Assembly: GCF_963678975.1 (NCBI RefSeq) | Contig: NC_089285.1 | Span: 3,632,531-3,696,530, forward strand | Length of the DNA stretch: 64,000 nucleotides | Reading direction: 5' to 3' | Source of the DNA: Dysidea avara | Lineage: Eukaryota; Porifera; Demospongiae; Dictyoceratida; Dysideidae | Part shown: positions 24,101 to 39,100 of the stretch, one piece after another | Position numbering within the stretch: position 1 is the stretch's first letter | Layout: each line of letters begins with the position of its first letter | Position numbers and translations under genes: made by a program | The notes under the pieces: model-generated | Told to the model about the DNA's origin: nothing | The model's input: the letters and a program-made list of their open reading frames with translations, nothing else | Database searches by the model: none

Positions 24101-27100
24101 AAAAAATCAAGCCCGTAGCCTTAGCCGTTATCGAGTTACGCTTGTCTGAAGTCATCAGTCGGTCAGTTACTTATTTACTCAGCCAGTCAGTCAGTAGAAA
24201 ATTCTGTTGAATAAATGTTTTAAAAAAAATTCCGTAGCAACTTGTTGAAAACGTTTCAGGTCAATTTGAAAGCTTGTTTGGGCCTAGTTTTACCTCACCA
24301 ATACTGTCGTCTGGGAAAATTGAGGCTGGTTTTTGGTAGAGCTGAGCGATAGTTGCAATCTATCAATTGTCGTGATAGTGAGTAACACTCGTGATATGAT
24401 AGTCTACAATCGTACTATCGCGATATACTAAACATGTTTGTGCTTAGTTAAAAAGCATGGATAACAGGAGCAAGCATGATAGTATTGAAGTTGAGGAAAC
24501 TGCAAGTCTAGTTGATCAAAGACTACAATTGTAATACGTACCAACCAAGTGTTAAAAAAGCAGATATGTGGTATGTAATAAGATTATTTTAAGTGTCTTT
24601 GATAACTGCTAGGTACTATCGTTATCGTGATATAAAAGTTACTATCAATCGTGATAGTGATAGTTATACTATCGCTCAGCTCTAGTTTTTGGGTGATTTT
24701 ATTTAGTGGGCCATGCCTACTCCTTTGTAGTCTCTACCATACAGTTACTATTGTACTGTATGATATATCCCCAAAAAGTACTCACATTTTGCTCTAGCCC
24801 TGTGGAAAAAAAAAGATGAAAACTGGAAATTTCTTTGGATTTCATATCTTCCAGTGGATCCAAAATAACTTCTAAGGCTTATTTTTGTGGTTGGGGGAGC
24901 TTCCTAAGGTGGTTTTTAGGTGTACGTTCTATTAGGATTTTGACAAAAAAACAAATGATAAAGAACCACAAAAATTCTTATCCTCAAAAATAACCTGCTT
25001 TACGGTCCCTAATACATACCTCCATGTGGTAGTTGAGTGACCGTCTTTAACTGACACTCCTTTAGTAACCTTTAGGAAATATAAACAATGTTGTAACCAA
25101 TTATATGCACACACATACCTGATAGTTAGACCCAGCTTAAGACTAGCATCAGCCAGCCATGTTTTGTGTTGAGTGAGTTGTCTATCCATATACTGCAGAT
25201 TAGCATTAGTACTGTATGTGTAGAATGATAATGTGAGGGGTCAGTAATGAGAGTACGTACCTCTCTGGACTTCGCTGAGCGAGGTACATATCCTTCTCTA
25301 GTTTACGAGTAGCAGCTAACATCTTCCTACAACACAACATACAAATAGTATCACCTCGCTACTGGGGACCACAATATCAGGAAAACTGAAAATATATAGT
25401 ATCACTTAATAGAGCAATCAATAAGGGTGGTAGCTGAGATCACCAGATGCCACTCTCACCTGACAGTATTCTGAAGTGTCAGTATTGAATCCTTGTAGTC
25501 CTTGATGTTACCAAGTTGGAGGGAAAACCTTAGTCTATCCAACTTTCCTAGTTCTTCCTGTAACACACAAAGGATTGATCACGAGCTGGACATCAAGATG
25601 TCATGGTACCTTTCTTCTTGACTGCTTGTACAATAACAAGTTGTTGATTATGTCTCTGATCATTGCATGTTGAAACTACAAATAAAATACAGGTAAATAT
25701 AACCAATGTAGTATATAAGTGTAGCTAGATATAGCTGTTCATGTCCCAAAGCCTACAAACAGTGTGCAGTGAGTGAAGTATAACAGCATCAATTTTATTT
25801 TATGTAGTGAAGACTAATACTAACAGGTGGTTACTTACAGAAGTAGTTGACACTTCAACAGAAGGGTGACGGATTGTGAAGGTGTTCACAGCTTCAACTT
25901 CTGTAGTGATACCAGCTGGAGCAGTACGCTATGGATACAGTATAGCAGTTAACACATGTTAGCTGATGTATGAGGAGCCTTTGTTAAAAGGTTAAAAACA
26001 GTAAATGCCTCCATTAGGAGTTCGTGAGAAGGATAGCTCAGTTAACACAGGGAGTCAGAAAAGAATAACACTCAACTTCACATATATTCATTACAAAATG
26101 TACTCACTACAAAAACACATTCACTATCATACCACAGGTGTGACGGGAGGCACATCGTCCTTATCAAAACTCTCACGATCAGCTTCAGTGCTATAGTTGA
26201 CGTAGAAGATCTGACAGAAACAACGAGATGTGATCCTCTGCAGTTGAACTGGCTCATCACAATCATTAGTAATGTCTGTGTCCACCATACCCCCCACTGC
26301 CTCACTACGACACAACACAGGTGATGACATGAACAGTATATCATCTAGTTGCTCGCTGCTTGAATCAGGCCCAAGTTTTCCCAGTAAGGCATCAACTGAG
26401 GAAGCCTGGCTGGTCTTTGATTTAGACGGTGTGGACTCGGTTGGGCTGGGTATTGGCTGGTCTAGGGACAAGCTTGATACAACTGCTTTGGTTACCCATG
26501 GGATGTGGGAGAGTTTAGATAAGGTGGCAAAATACTGGAATAAATAGTAGCTTTGGTAAATCAACTGTGTACATATTGAATGACTTAATACCTGCATGTC
26601 CTCAACTTTGGCTACCCAAGACTTTTTTAGTCTCAGGTCTCCCTCCCTCCATTGTGGCTTGTGCTCGTAGTTGAAGACTCGTGATATTGCAGAGGTGACC
26701 AATACAAACCCTTCAGACTCAATTCCTTGTAATGCCAACTGTGTGTTCCTCAACTCAACTACAATAACATATACGATGTGTACACAAGTACAGGAAACTT
26801 GAAATACATTTGCTTAATATAAAAGTGACAGGTCAGTATTCTGTTAGCAAGTGCTCAACTACAAAAAAAAAAAGTTTTGGCAGACAAAGCATTCTTTTTC
26901 GACAACTAGGGATTAACTTATCTATGAAGATATCATTTGGTAACAGAACGATATACATACTCCAGGGCCATCTCAGCCCCTCTGTATCATGGATGTATAG
27001 TAACAATACAATTGGCAATTTGGTTTACAACACATGTTTACATTTACTATAACGAGGTGTACACTATAACATAATGTACGTAGCACACAAACACTTACTA

Positions 27101-30100
27101 AACCAGTTCCGCTTGGTCACATCATCTTGACTACAAGCTAGTCTACCCTTTAAGTAAGGATCACTAGGTGCTCTCTAATTAGATCAACTGTAAACCATCA
27201 GACACACATACATCAAGACACACCTCCTCAACATGGTGAACAACTCGATCAGATGTGTCCATTAAAAGTTGTTTGAGCAGTTTTGACCCACTACTGGTAT
27301 CCTCAAGGTGGGGACGCCTCCTAGGTGTGTGGGGCTGGCCATCACCGTCTAATTCTGTTGATGGTATCTTTTGTACCCCTCCATCATCCGGACTACTGAA
27401 TGACTTGTTTCCCTGACTATCCAGTATTAGAGCTATAGACCTCGCTGCCTCGGCTGATAAGTTCTTCTTAAGAGTCTAATAACCATATAAGGTAATGTGT
27501 ATTATTAATTAAAAGATTCAGAGTTTAAACCACTATACTGCAATACAGAAAAAAAGGTACCTAGCAAAGTGTATTAATTCCACACAATACAGTTGATTCA
27601 ATAGTTCTAGCAGTGTTCTGACTACATAGTTGGACATGTCAGTTGGTAGACTTTACCTGAGCCTTAGTGTAAGCATCAAACAAGTTATTGATGATGCTCC
27701 TGTTGACAAATGTCCACGAGAACCTTGTGTTGTTGACCAACAGTTGATGGTGGAATTGCTGCAGCAACAGTAACAGCAGTTATCCTATAACACATTACTA
27801 TTACCTGGTCATCACTCTCAGCATCCACATCAGAATTGTTCTTACTCTTGGTATACTTTATGCTGGACAAAAATGATGAAAACATTTATTGGCTATTTAC
27901 ACTATGAAGATACTGTATGCATTACACACATATTCATCACACACTTGCACGCATTAGTACTGTTTTAGTATTCCTATAACTAAAGCCAAAATTAATACAT
28001 TTTAGTTTAGCATTTTAAATTGTAGTATACTAAAGTAATTGTAACTAAAACACATTGAATTTGAAAAAACTAAAACTAAAAAAACAAATGGCAAACAGAT
28101 TAAAACTTTGACTAAAATGATCCCAGTTACTACTAGTTGAACCATTTGTTATCTTAGCTATTATACACATGTGCTTTATTTGTGGTCACACTAGAAGTTT
28201 AATATGAATGCTTAGAACTAAAGTAACAATGAAGGGGTGTACTGGACTGGATTGAGATTTTTTTTTTTGTTTTCACACATGCTAAGATTAGATTTATGGA
28301 CCTTATCCGCATTGACATCATAATTGACAAAATGGCCACATTAGTGTGCGGACTTCATCACATTTTCATTTGTAAACTTTGCGACTTTCACAACATGGGA
28401 CTATTGGATAATGAAGGTAAGATGCTAGCTAGCATGATGTTGCAGTGCGAAATAATCGCACCAGGTGAAACTAGACCTAAGTTTTGATATGGATACAAAA
28501 CTGCACGCAATTGTCTTGTAAATAAGTATGTATGCCTCACCTTGTGTCTTGCTGCTGTATATAAACATTATCATAGCAAAATGCCATCTCTCCCAATACA
28601 ACCCTCCCTGCCATTTTTATGTTGTGACGTCAATGCGGATAAGGTCTATTAAATGTCACTAGCTAAGGGCCTTCAGCCTGCTGAACTGAGCAGTGGAATA
28701 AGTGAAAACTCTCTATCATGCTGCACATAATGTGATAGCAATGGTTATCCAAAACTCAACTTATCAATGATATCTGTGGATAAAATAGAGTGATGAAGAC
28801 CATCTGAGATACAAGCCATCTGTCCTAGGACAATCCGTCTTACCTAATTACTACACAACTCTGCCATCATGATAGTTCTTATATGTGCAAGCTAACTAGT
28901 ATAGTGACCGAATTGCATCATACAATTTTACCACTATCTCCATTACTTAATTGTTGGTTAACTATTGCTATGTCACATTCCCTGCAGTATAACGGTGAGG
29001 AATATTCAGACTTATAAGTGGGGCAGAGCATAACATATAGTTATGAAATCAGTAATAGTTTCTGCTTATTGCACTACTCTATATTCATCATCTAGTAGTG
29101 GGCTGAAGATTCACTGAAGGTCCTTAGCCAGCAAGATTCAATAAATCCAGTCTTACAGTGTAGCATGTGTAAAAACTAAAAATATATCGGTCCAGTGGTC
29201 CAGTCCAGTGATTAGCTAACCCACAACGAAGATGATGAAATACCACTGAAAAACTAAACCATATCTACTTATAGTAAAATCACTCAACTAAAACTGTTGT
29301 TGATTACAAAAAAAACTAAAATTAATTTTCCATACTAAAACACACACACACGCAAACGCATTTAGTATACCTTTGAGTAGTAAATAAGTGGTGACTATCA
29401 ATTCCTTCCTCGCTCCTTAAACTACTTGTTTCTTGTTCAGCTTCCTACAACATACACACTCTTGGTGACATACAACATACACACTCTTGGTGACATACAA
29501 CATACACACTCTTGGTGACATACAACATACACACTCTTGGTGACAAACTATACACTAGCAACAGACACACAGTGCCTGGCAACTACAGTTGTCTTACATA
29601 CCTTATTAGGAGGGGCCTCGCCAATAGTAAGTAGTGTAACAGTAATGTCATCAGCTTCTCCAATCAATGAGACCACTTCCCATTTAGAGTCAGGTCGTCG
29701 TACAAGGCCATCATCAAATGGTTTAAGTGTTAATACATAACAACCCTTCAGTATAGCCTTTTTGAAGGTGAGCTTCACTCCTCTCTGTTGGCTGAATGAC
29801 CCCCAGTATGTCATACTGCCCACTGGAAGTGACAATGAGAAATTGATACTCCTAAAATGGAGAGAACATGACAAGTGGTAGTCTTATTACAAGAAATATG
29901 AGTTGCAGCTATAAGTGTAGTAAACCAACCATTACTTGTCGAAATTGAAAACAACTGCTTAATGAGAGTATCATATTACAGTAATTGTATGTTCTATTAG
30001 AGTAATTTAATAAAGTTCTGTATAAATAAATGAATGGGCCTTAATCAATTTTGCAACCAGTGGATCTGTTGTACAAGACTATATAGGAGGTGCATACAAC

Positions 30101-33100
30101 AGTGGCAGTGCACTGTTTATGAGAGTGAGACCCAGATAGTGCATGTAGTACTGTTTAGTGGGTTAAATGATGGGTGTGCTGCTCAAAATACTGCCTCTAA
30201 CAACCATCATAGAAATATATCATATGTGATGAAAATCATCTTATGTTTTAGTCCAATATCAATTACAGTGTTAATAATAAAGAAACATTTACAGACAGCC
30301 AGATATTAAAATTTAAAGCCAAATTTTAGTCACAGTCGCAAGGATAGAGGCCAAACAAAACAGTCTATAGCCACCATTTCATGCCAGCAATAACAAACTC
30401 ATGGATGGCATATGCCTGTTCTGACAAGTGTCTGTCTTCTGCGTTTCACCATTTTAATTGCATGGTCGTCATTGTTGTTTTCTCCATGCAAGGAAACTAT
30501 ATCCATTGGAGGAACATAATTAGAAGTCACAAAACTATTCGAAGTACTTAAGAGGGAAATGATACTTGTAACTGCATTTACAAAATAGTCACATATGACC
30601 AAACCCTTAAACGATCAGAACACACCAGTACACCCTCATTAGAGTTGTGCCCTCAATATCCTAGTACAATCAGTAGAAAGGAAGACATGGCATTGAACCA
30701 CGTCCCTTTACTCTATAGTATAGCTCAGCAGTGAGATCAAGATACTCTAATAAAACAGTCACATCCTATAACAATACAAGTTACTAAACCAATAACTAAA
30801 AATGAAGTAGTGTTCCTGTGATAAAAGTAGAAAAAATCTTTGGCATTGAACAGATGATAGCAACATGATTATAGGGATATTCCCACACAGACCAGCTACC
30901 ATCAGTCATATATTATATAAATTTCCTTTATTACTTTTATTGCTGGAATCCAATTTCATTTTTAAAACTGATACTTTTTTCAATATAAATGAGTGGGCTG
31001 CAATTATTTGAATACTTGCCTTATACAATTGAGGCTAAGAGGATCACCTGTACACTAACAAGTACAACACATGTATACAGCACAGTAAGATATTTATGTG
31101 TGAGCCTTAGAGTTTCAATATTGTAAATTAAAACAAGAATTATCCATTATATTTGTTTGATGATGTGTACATGTACTACAGACCTGATGCTACGGAAGAA
31201 GGTTGGTTTATCAATCTTCACACTCTTGAACAATGCTCCCTTCCTAATAGGTCTGCTAACATCCTGCACCACCTGGTAGTAACTCTGGACCCAGCGTAGT
31301 GTACTGGCATATAACAGGCAGCTGGCATCCTCATCTTCCTGTGGGAAGAATATATGTCATGATCGTACTGTTGCTGTTTACACTAGCAACTCTAGAACTA
31401 AGCACAAATATACTGGTAGACATGACAATAGCTGTTAACACAGAATTTTGACACAATAACACTTCTACAGCACAAAAACAAAATGACGGATCATGCTTTT
31501 TTATATTGTACTTATGAAGGTTCACAAATGCATTGAAACTGTATGACAGTCCATTATTGTCTATAACTCTGAAGTGTTAAGTGACTGCCAACTACCCCAC
31601 TGTACTTCACCCTACGATACCAATACACACAGCACACATACATCATTGCCCACATTCTCCACATCCACATCAATACTCCAGTCCACTGATTTAGACCTGA
31701 ACTTGGCATAAGTGTCATAATTATTGCTGGAGGGTGGGATCCTGTCCGGGAGACATGGCATCAAGCTGTGGTGGTCGTGGGGATTCCCCTGACAATTCCA
31801 ATCAAACTTGATGTTGCAGGTGGCATGAGGGAAATGAAGGCTCCTGCAGTCATCGTATTTTGATGCGGTGTGCATGTAAACATTGACAGCTCCTTCCAAC
31901 GTTAGCCTGCCATCTGTAATATGTGCAATATAGCAACATAGAACATTTCACATATTGTATGGCCCAAAAGTGTATACATACACTTAAAAATTAAACACAT
32001 ACATGCACACACACAAAAAACAATCAATTAAACAAACAAATACATTCTATGCACACATATTTAAGAAAACACCAATAACTAGTACACACACAGAGAAGAT
32101 ATACCAGACCAACAGGTCACTTACCATTGGTATGGGTCCAGTCAAGATCATTAATCTCCCAGTCCATGTGTTTCACAGCATCATAAGGATCACGTGATGC
32201 CAACAAGATTAGTGTACCATGGTCTATCCTTATGTGATACTTGCCATGAAGGAACAGTCTGATCTGTGTACATAGAGGGGTAGTTTGAATGTAGGGCGTG
32301 TGACTATGAGTTGTACCTTATCCCAGTACGGTAGTGGCTTGCTAGGATCAAGAGTGGTGGGGATGAGGTTTTCTATCAAGTAATAATAAATACATGAGTA
32401 CAAGACTTGAATGCATGTGATGCTTACTTACCAAATGCCAAGTTGATTTGTGCAAAGCAGGGATCATAACATACACCCAGGGCTGTCTCTGATGCTCCAG
32501 CAACTATCAGTAAAATGTAATATTAAACAACTACACAAAGAGGATATAGCCATGTCAATATAATGGAGTGTATTGTACATGTGCATACTGCAGTGTATAA
32601 TATAAGTATTTGGTAATAATACTGAATACACACATATACTGTACGCACTATAGTGTGTAGTTTTTAAAGAAAGCCAGGACCAAAAGTACTATAAAGTAGA
32701 CCCTTGTTCATCCAAAATTGGAAATGACTGTTCTATTAGAGTATTTCAACAGAGCTCTGTATATGTGACCTGGTCTGCGAAAAGGGCTCTTATCGCCTTT
32801 TCAATTATGTAAACATGGTAACCAATAACTTAGCTTGTGAATAAGATACAAGCCTACAATTTGGTCACTGTACACTCCTAACATAGCACTAGCTGAGGGT
32901 GTAATTACAAGATGATAGATTTAGCTGATCAGGAGTTATGATTTGCCAAACTTGGACAATTGGAAAGGCTATAAGAGCCCTTTTCGCAGACCGGGTCACA
33001 TATATGGACTTCACTTATCCGAATAATTCACTTATCCGAACACTTTAACCATTTCCTGAGACACACTGGGAACAGGGTCCACTGTATATTTTTTCACCAT

Positions 33101-36100
33101 TGCTGGTAAGTTGGATATCCATTACCACCCCATAAAGCTTTAATCAGTTTGATCTAAGCAGTCTACACAATACACCTTGTAGTAGGCACACTACTGTGTA
33201 CACTACACTGACCCAGGTCTAGGTCATAGTAGATCTTGAGTGGTGTTAGTGTCCTAGTCACCTCCATGTTCTCCCATGGCTCCTCTATGAACAACTCTCT
33301 CAGTAGTGCTGTAAAGAGAGTAGTATTGTTGTATAGGGAGAAACAACGCACAAACAAGCTACAGACTATTAAACCAGTACACACAGTGACACATTACACT
33401 ACACACACCATTTTCATTAGGCAGTGGTTCAGCTATAACAATACAGCCTGTTACAGTGAAGTCAGTAGTCTCGTGAAACTGCTGAGGGTAGTCATGTAGT
33501 TGTATCTGAAGTGATCAACAAACAATACAATGAACACAAAAAAGCACAGCATCTGCACTACATGTACATACATATTATAAATTTGCACACATACAGTACA
33601 GATGTTGGCTATACTTGAAGTCTTTCAGCTTCACCATAGATGTACCTCCCTAGTAGTGTATCAAACTGCATGTCCTCAGGGAAGGGACTACACAGATAAC
33701 AACTAACAACACACTACACCACCACACACCATACACACCTGTCAGGATCCATCCTTCTGATCTGTTGTGATCCCTTGTTAACACCCTCCACACTGCGGTC
33801 TGATAAGATAGACAACTGAGCATGGAACAGGCTGACCAGGAACAAGGACTCTTGAGGGCCTGACTCGGACTCATGAACCTCCTACAAACAAACAGGTGCT
33901 TGCAATTATCAACATGGCTAACTTCAGTGGACATTCACACCTTAGCTCTCTTACAGTAGATCTGGGCATCTTTCTGCTCTAGTGCCTCGTACAGTGCCTG
34001 CACCTTCTTGGCAGGAAGAAGAGCGCCATGTTCTTGACGTTGTTTCTCCATGGCTGACTCTAACGCTTGAAATCTCTTTTCCCTCTCTTGTTGTTCATCA
34101 CGTTGCAGCTGCACAACACATGTACACCATTTAAACTATGTACACAACATCTAGAAGTGAATGTTCACACCAGGAACAGAAAATAACTATTAACAATTGT
34201 GCAGAACATTTAGGAAAATAGCAAATTTATTGCTCAGTTTTGTGGAAAGCAAGTACAGTACATATATGCATGTATGTAGATTCAGTGAAGCACATTATAC
34301 ATATAATTCATCTATTTCTGACCTCAAAGTTAGTACCCAGTTTCATCTCATAAGGATCATCCAGTAATTGGAAGTTGAGCTCATCCACTTGCAGTGCAAT
34401 GTCTGGTAGGAGGATCTTCCCTCCAGTGGCACTGGGCCTGATTGGTAACTTGTGTAATGACTGAATGAACTTCTTCACCTTCATCAGCTGGGGGTGTAAT
34501 GAACTTGTAACTTTATGACACACAAATCAACAGGACCATGTGGCCATTTACAACTCTTTATAAAAATCATACAGTAACTCTAAAATAGAGCAAATGACTT
34601 CTAACTTGTTACACAAATAACACCAGTCATTATTCCATACGTACACACCACACACAGTAGTACCTTCTGGAAGGTGAGGGTGAATTTGTAGTTAAAAGGA
34701 AAACTAACCAACACCTTAGAGGCTGTCAGTCCACTGAAAGGTAACAGCAATAATATAAATTACATGTACATCTGTACACTGCCTACAATACAACATGCTA
34801 CACACTATACATGCACGCATGTGCACGCTCACACACACACACTTACAGTCCAAGATTTTCTTTACATTCTAGTGACTGCTCAAACCTCCTACGAGCGGCT
34901 ATTAGCTCCTCACACTCATCAAGACATTGGCCACTAAACCTCTATGAGTGTGTAATACAACAACTAGTGTCACATGACAACACAGGATAGCACCGTTACA
35001 ACACACTTACAGCTACTGACCTCAATTGTTAGGATTTTGTGCTTGTCAAATGTGAATGCTACCTCTCCAGAAAAGACTTCAACTATTCCATCAGTTTTAG
35101 CTGATAATGTAGCTTGTTTCATTGTACATGATACTCTATATGACATAGTCAACTCATAAACAGCCCATGTACACTATATTGCTTGTACCATACTTTGCTC
35201 TTCTATCAAGCTGGAGGTGAACAGCTAACTCATTCACTTTCCAATCTAGTGATATGGGTAACTTGGATAATATTGATTTCAATTTTATCGGTACTGGGTG
35301 ACTGGGACTTGATGAACTTTGCTGTGATGATACCTGTGGCTTTAGTAGTTCTAAAAAAGAAAAATGTTACCAACTAACTAGTGCTGTATGATTATAGCAA
35401 GCTGTATAGACAAAAATGATTACAAACCTACAAAGTGTACAGTGCTGACAAACTGACAACTTGCACGACACATATACGCTTAAACATTCTAATAGAACAT
35501 ACACACTGCACAGGTTGCAAGCAGTTTTAAAATATTATCCACATTTTAATGAGTTTATAGGACACCTGAAGCATACATGAGTACAGATCTCATAATGGCC
35601 ACTAAACTACAAACCATTCATTCACATTCATTTATTAACATTGTCCTCACTCACTAGTTAATACACTACGCTGGTGTAACACACACTCCACAGTGTGGTT
35701 AACCGTACAATGGAAATGTGTGGACCAGTTGACTGTGAGTGACTCCATCTCCAGTAACAATCCGGCCTGTGAATTAATTTTAAAACTTTACAAGCATCTA
35801 TAATGGAGACAGACTGGATTGGAAAAAAGGGATCTTATTCCACACACACCCTATTTACTAACTTAGACAATTCATAACTTCATAGCTATAGAGGATATGC
35901 AAACTGAAAACATTCTAATAAGCATGTGATCTTTTGACGGTGAATGAAGTTGCGAATTGATTCATAGCGTGGCAGTATCAGCGATTGCTACAGAGCGGTG
36001 ATTTCTTCTACCCAGGAGATAGTATAACTGGCGAGCAAAAGGCTATCCATAGCGTCAGTGATGAGTTATAATCCTAGCGAAGTTATCAGCGTTTCTTACG

Positions 36101-39100
36101 GAGAGGTGATTTCTTCTACCTAGGGGATAGTATACCTGGCGAGAGAAAACCTGCCTGTAGCATTAGTGGTGAGTTATAGTCTGAGCCGCATTAGCTACCC
36201 ATATATACTTTTGTATGGGATTTTCACAAAGTTTCGATAGTCGTTCACCGTCAACTTTTTTTTGGAAAGCACCGCCGCACTACTGTAATTGATCATTTTT
36301 CTTTCGAATAATATAGTGCGCATATCCTCTATTGGCTTGAAATTTAGTGGTGAACACAATCATAGATCACTGAATGGAATAAGAATCAGGTAAATATGTC
36401 TAGAACACTAAGTTGTGGTCTTCTAAGCTCCTAGAATTGGAGATACACTCCTTTTTAAAAATCCAGTCACATATACAGTTTCTTGATGCATTGATCAGCA
36501 ACAGTAAACTCACAGTGCATACTTTTTCATCAAAAGGTAAACTACAGTTGAAGGAAGGTATTTCAAGTAGTCCTCGGGGTAGGGAACTCATTGATGAACA
36601 TAGAAATGACTGAAACAACAAGACCATGTACATGTGTGTTGATTGACAGCACTTAGGAAAACATGCATGGCACTAAAACGCATTATATTTGCACACACAC
36701 GCGCACGGACACACACACTGACATACCTCTATTAAATGATCTACTGAAAACGGTAAAAGTATTAAACTATTGCAGTGAACAGCAAGCATAAAGTCCTCAA
36801 TACTCCCAGAGTACACTTCAGGAGTCTTAACACAACACCCATCAATACGTAATAACAGTGAAGGATCACTAGGTGACTTGTCATACATAAACAAGTTTAT
36901 GTCAAGAAAGTTAAAACTGATGTCTAATTCTTCTAAGTCTTCTCTTAAACTACACCATGGGATTTTCAAATGTTTACTAACAACACTTTGCTTAGTGTTA
37001 GTACTATCTTCTGTATCACTAATAACAGAGTCAGGCTTGCTGAGGGCTTGCTGTTTCTTGAGGATCCCTTTAGGGGTAGAGTAGTGTTTGAGGAGGTGTG
37101 ATACGGCAGTGAACATTGAGTGAGACCACTCTGCAGCTAGCACATGAGTCATGGTTGACAGTGATAAAGAGTTGACCTGGAATAATTGATGACGATCATC
37201 ATTAGGGATGAGTTCAACTGATAGTGTAGCCTGTAAGGAGATGAGAATAGCAATGTATGTTATAAAACACACACACACATGCACGTACACACACACACAC
37301 ATACACGTACACACACACACACATACACGTACACACACACCTTAGATCCCAGGTTACCGAGTGTTACAAGTCTTCCCCACACATGTCTCTTAGTTGATGG
37401 TAACAGTTCTGGTCTATCCATTCTACTGATCCGTGAACTATTCTTATCACTTGGTACAAACACATATCCATCAGTGAACCTGACTGAAGCCCTACACAGT
37501 AAAAGGCAAAACAAACTCTATTCAGCATAATCCAGTTTCTGTACATATATGATACTCCCGGAGAAAACACAGTATAGTAAGTTCTGTCATATACACTAAA
37601 CATTTAAGAAACACCACTACCTTATAGTATACACATTACACAGTTATACATTACCTTATAGTTCTCTGGTCAGTTCCATTACAGTCCTCAGGTTCAAGAC
37701 ACTGACTAGTCAGTTCCACTGAAGCTATTACCACATCACAGATTGGCTCTTTAGAGCCTCGTACATTACGAGGTAGGATCAGTGAGAATGAACAATCTGA
37801 TATCTCCACATTACTGATCATTGTGGTCGGTGACTTGAATGCAGTACTAACAAGACTACGAACGTCTATAGTTGTTCTTTGTGAAGTGTTGGGTTTAGTT
37901 CTTCTTGATGACAGTTTGTCTGTCAAGTGACTGACCCAAAAGTTAACTTCAGTCTCACTATAGAAGCTGTGCAGTGACTCCACTATTATGTAATTCTTCA
38001 GTACTGTTGCTCCATACTAGAGAAGACAGTTGACATACAACAATGATCATCATAAGAGAAGGCTAAAGTGTGAGTCACAATGTTGACAGTAATTTTAAAT
38101 TTGTGTTGAATGCACAAAACCCAGTGGTGATGTAATCCCACAGTTTGGGAAAGCGAATATTTCACAATAACCAGAACTTCCTTTGCGATCAACCTATAGT
38201 ATTGCTCATGAGCTGAGCACTGAGAAAATAGAAAACTGTCTTGAGAGAAATAGCATTTCAGCCAACCAAATGACAGTAAAGGTCTGGTTCGGCTCCATCA
38301 GAAAGAGACTATACACTTTATGGCTTTCTATAAGAAAAGCACGGCAAAACTTTGGTTACTCATAAATAACGTAAGACATGTTTTTTAGCAGGTCAAGCAG
38401 CACTACAAATGAACTAAATGTCAACGGTGTAATTCCATCCTTGAGTTATTAAATGTTATTGAGGGTTCAGCTCAATGTGTACACAGTATACACAATGCCC
38501 ACTTCTTGCCAGCAAGAGATTTATCACAATCAAGTATTATCAATAGACTGCATATGTATATTAATAATAAGGTACTGCCCGGGTGCAACATCGCACTCGC
38601 TCACACACACACACACACACACTTTAGCTTGAGATTTTAATTTTGTTAATTAAGGGTGGATAACTGTTTCACTCGTGAGACAGCGTGACAGTTGTTTCGT
38701 TCAAGAGAATCACAAGCGAAACAATTGCCACATCCCTTAATTAGAGATTTTTTAAAACCTCAAGCAAAATTGTGTGTGTGGGTGAGTGTGATGTTGCGCT
38801 TGGGCAGTACTGTACTACTAATCCTCTAACCGTCAGGTTTTCTGGCAGAGCATACTATGAACTGAAAATGGGGCTGTATTAGCCAACCTGTACAGATTAA
38901 CTATATATCAAAGCATTTTTCTATGGACTAAGAAACTCAATCAAGGTGTTTTTGTTCACAGCACAAACCGCAAGATTGTTATTAAAAATCACAAAAATGA
39001 TAAAAGTAGCTGTAAACAAGATTCTATCTCTATCAAACTAAGAGCGTATAATATTACTTCTAATTCTGTTCTAAGGTGCTAATTCATGGAGCAATTCAAA

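Larger units (their letters stand above)
15110..25019 (-). other. BLTP2 intron 45, 9.9 kb, filled with mobile DNA
   Basis: Exon 45 ends in phase 1 at 25020 and exon 46 resumes at 15109 in the matching phase. Between them lie the two-gene transposon (17142-22333) and four further inverted-repeat elements (15258-15538, 16204-16358, 23409-23700, 24337-24684). I found no BLTP2 exon inside. Other BLTP2 introns in this half of the gene are mostly 45-450 bp. The stretches 16360-17140 and 22340-23400 hold only short direct repeats (for instance 'tatagggcttccaaatga' twice near 16590) and nothing coding. Confidence 0.85.

Noticed and set aside
28296..28487. 63-codon frame inside the 350-bp MITE
   Set aside because: It begins at the element's terminal repeat and has no domain; the MITE is non-coding.
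30660..30775. Possible extra BLTP2 exon or tRNA-like gene
   Set aside because: Exons 31 and 32 join directly in phase without it, and it matches the dispersed ACTCTAATAGA repeat. The GGTTCAATGCC box has no matching tRNA fold.
36673..37338. Single long open frame of 221 codons
   Set aside because: Only 36727-37230 is BLTP2 exon 14; the ends of the frame are (TG)n repeat and an acceptor/donor pair trims them.
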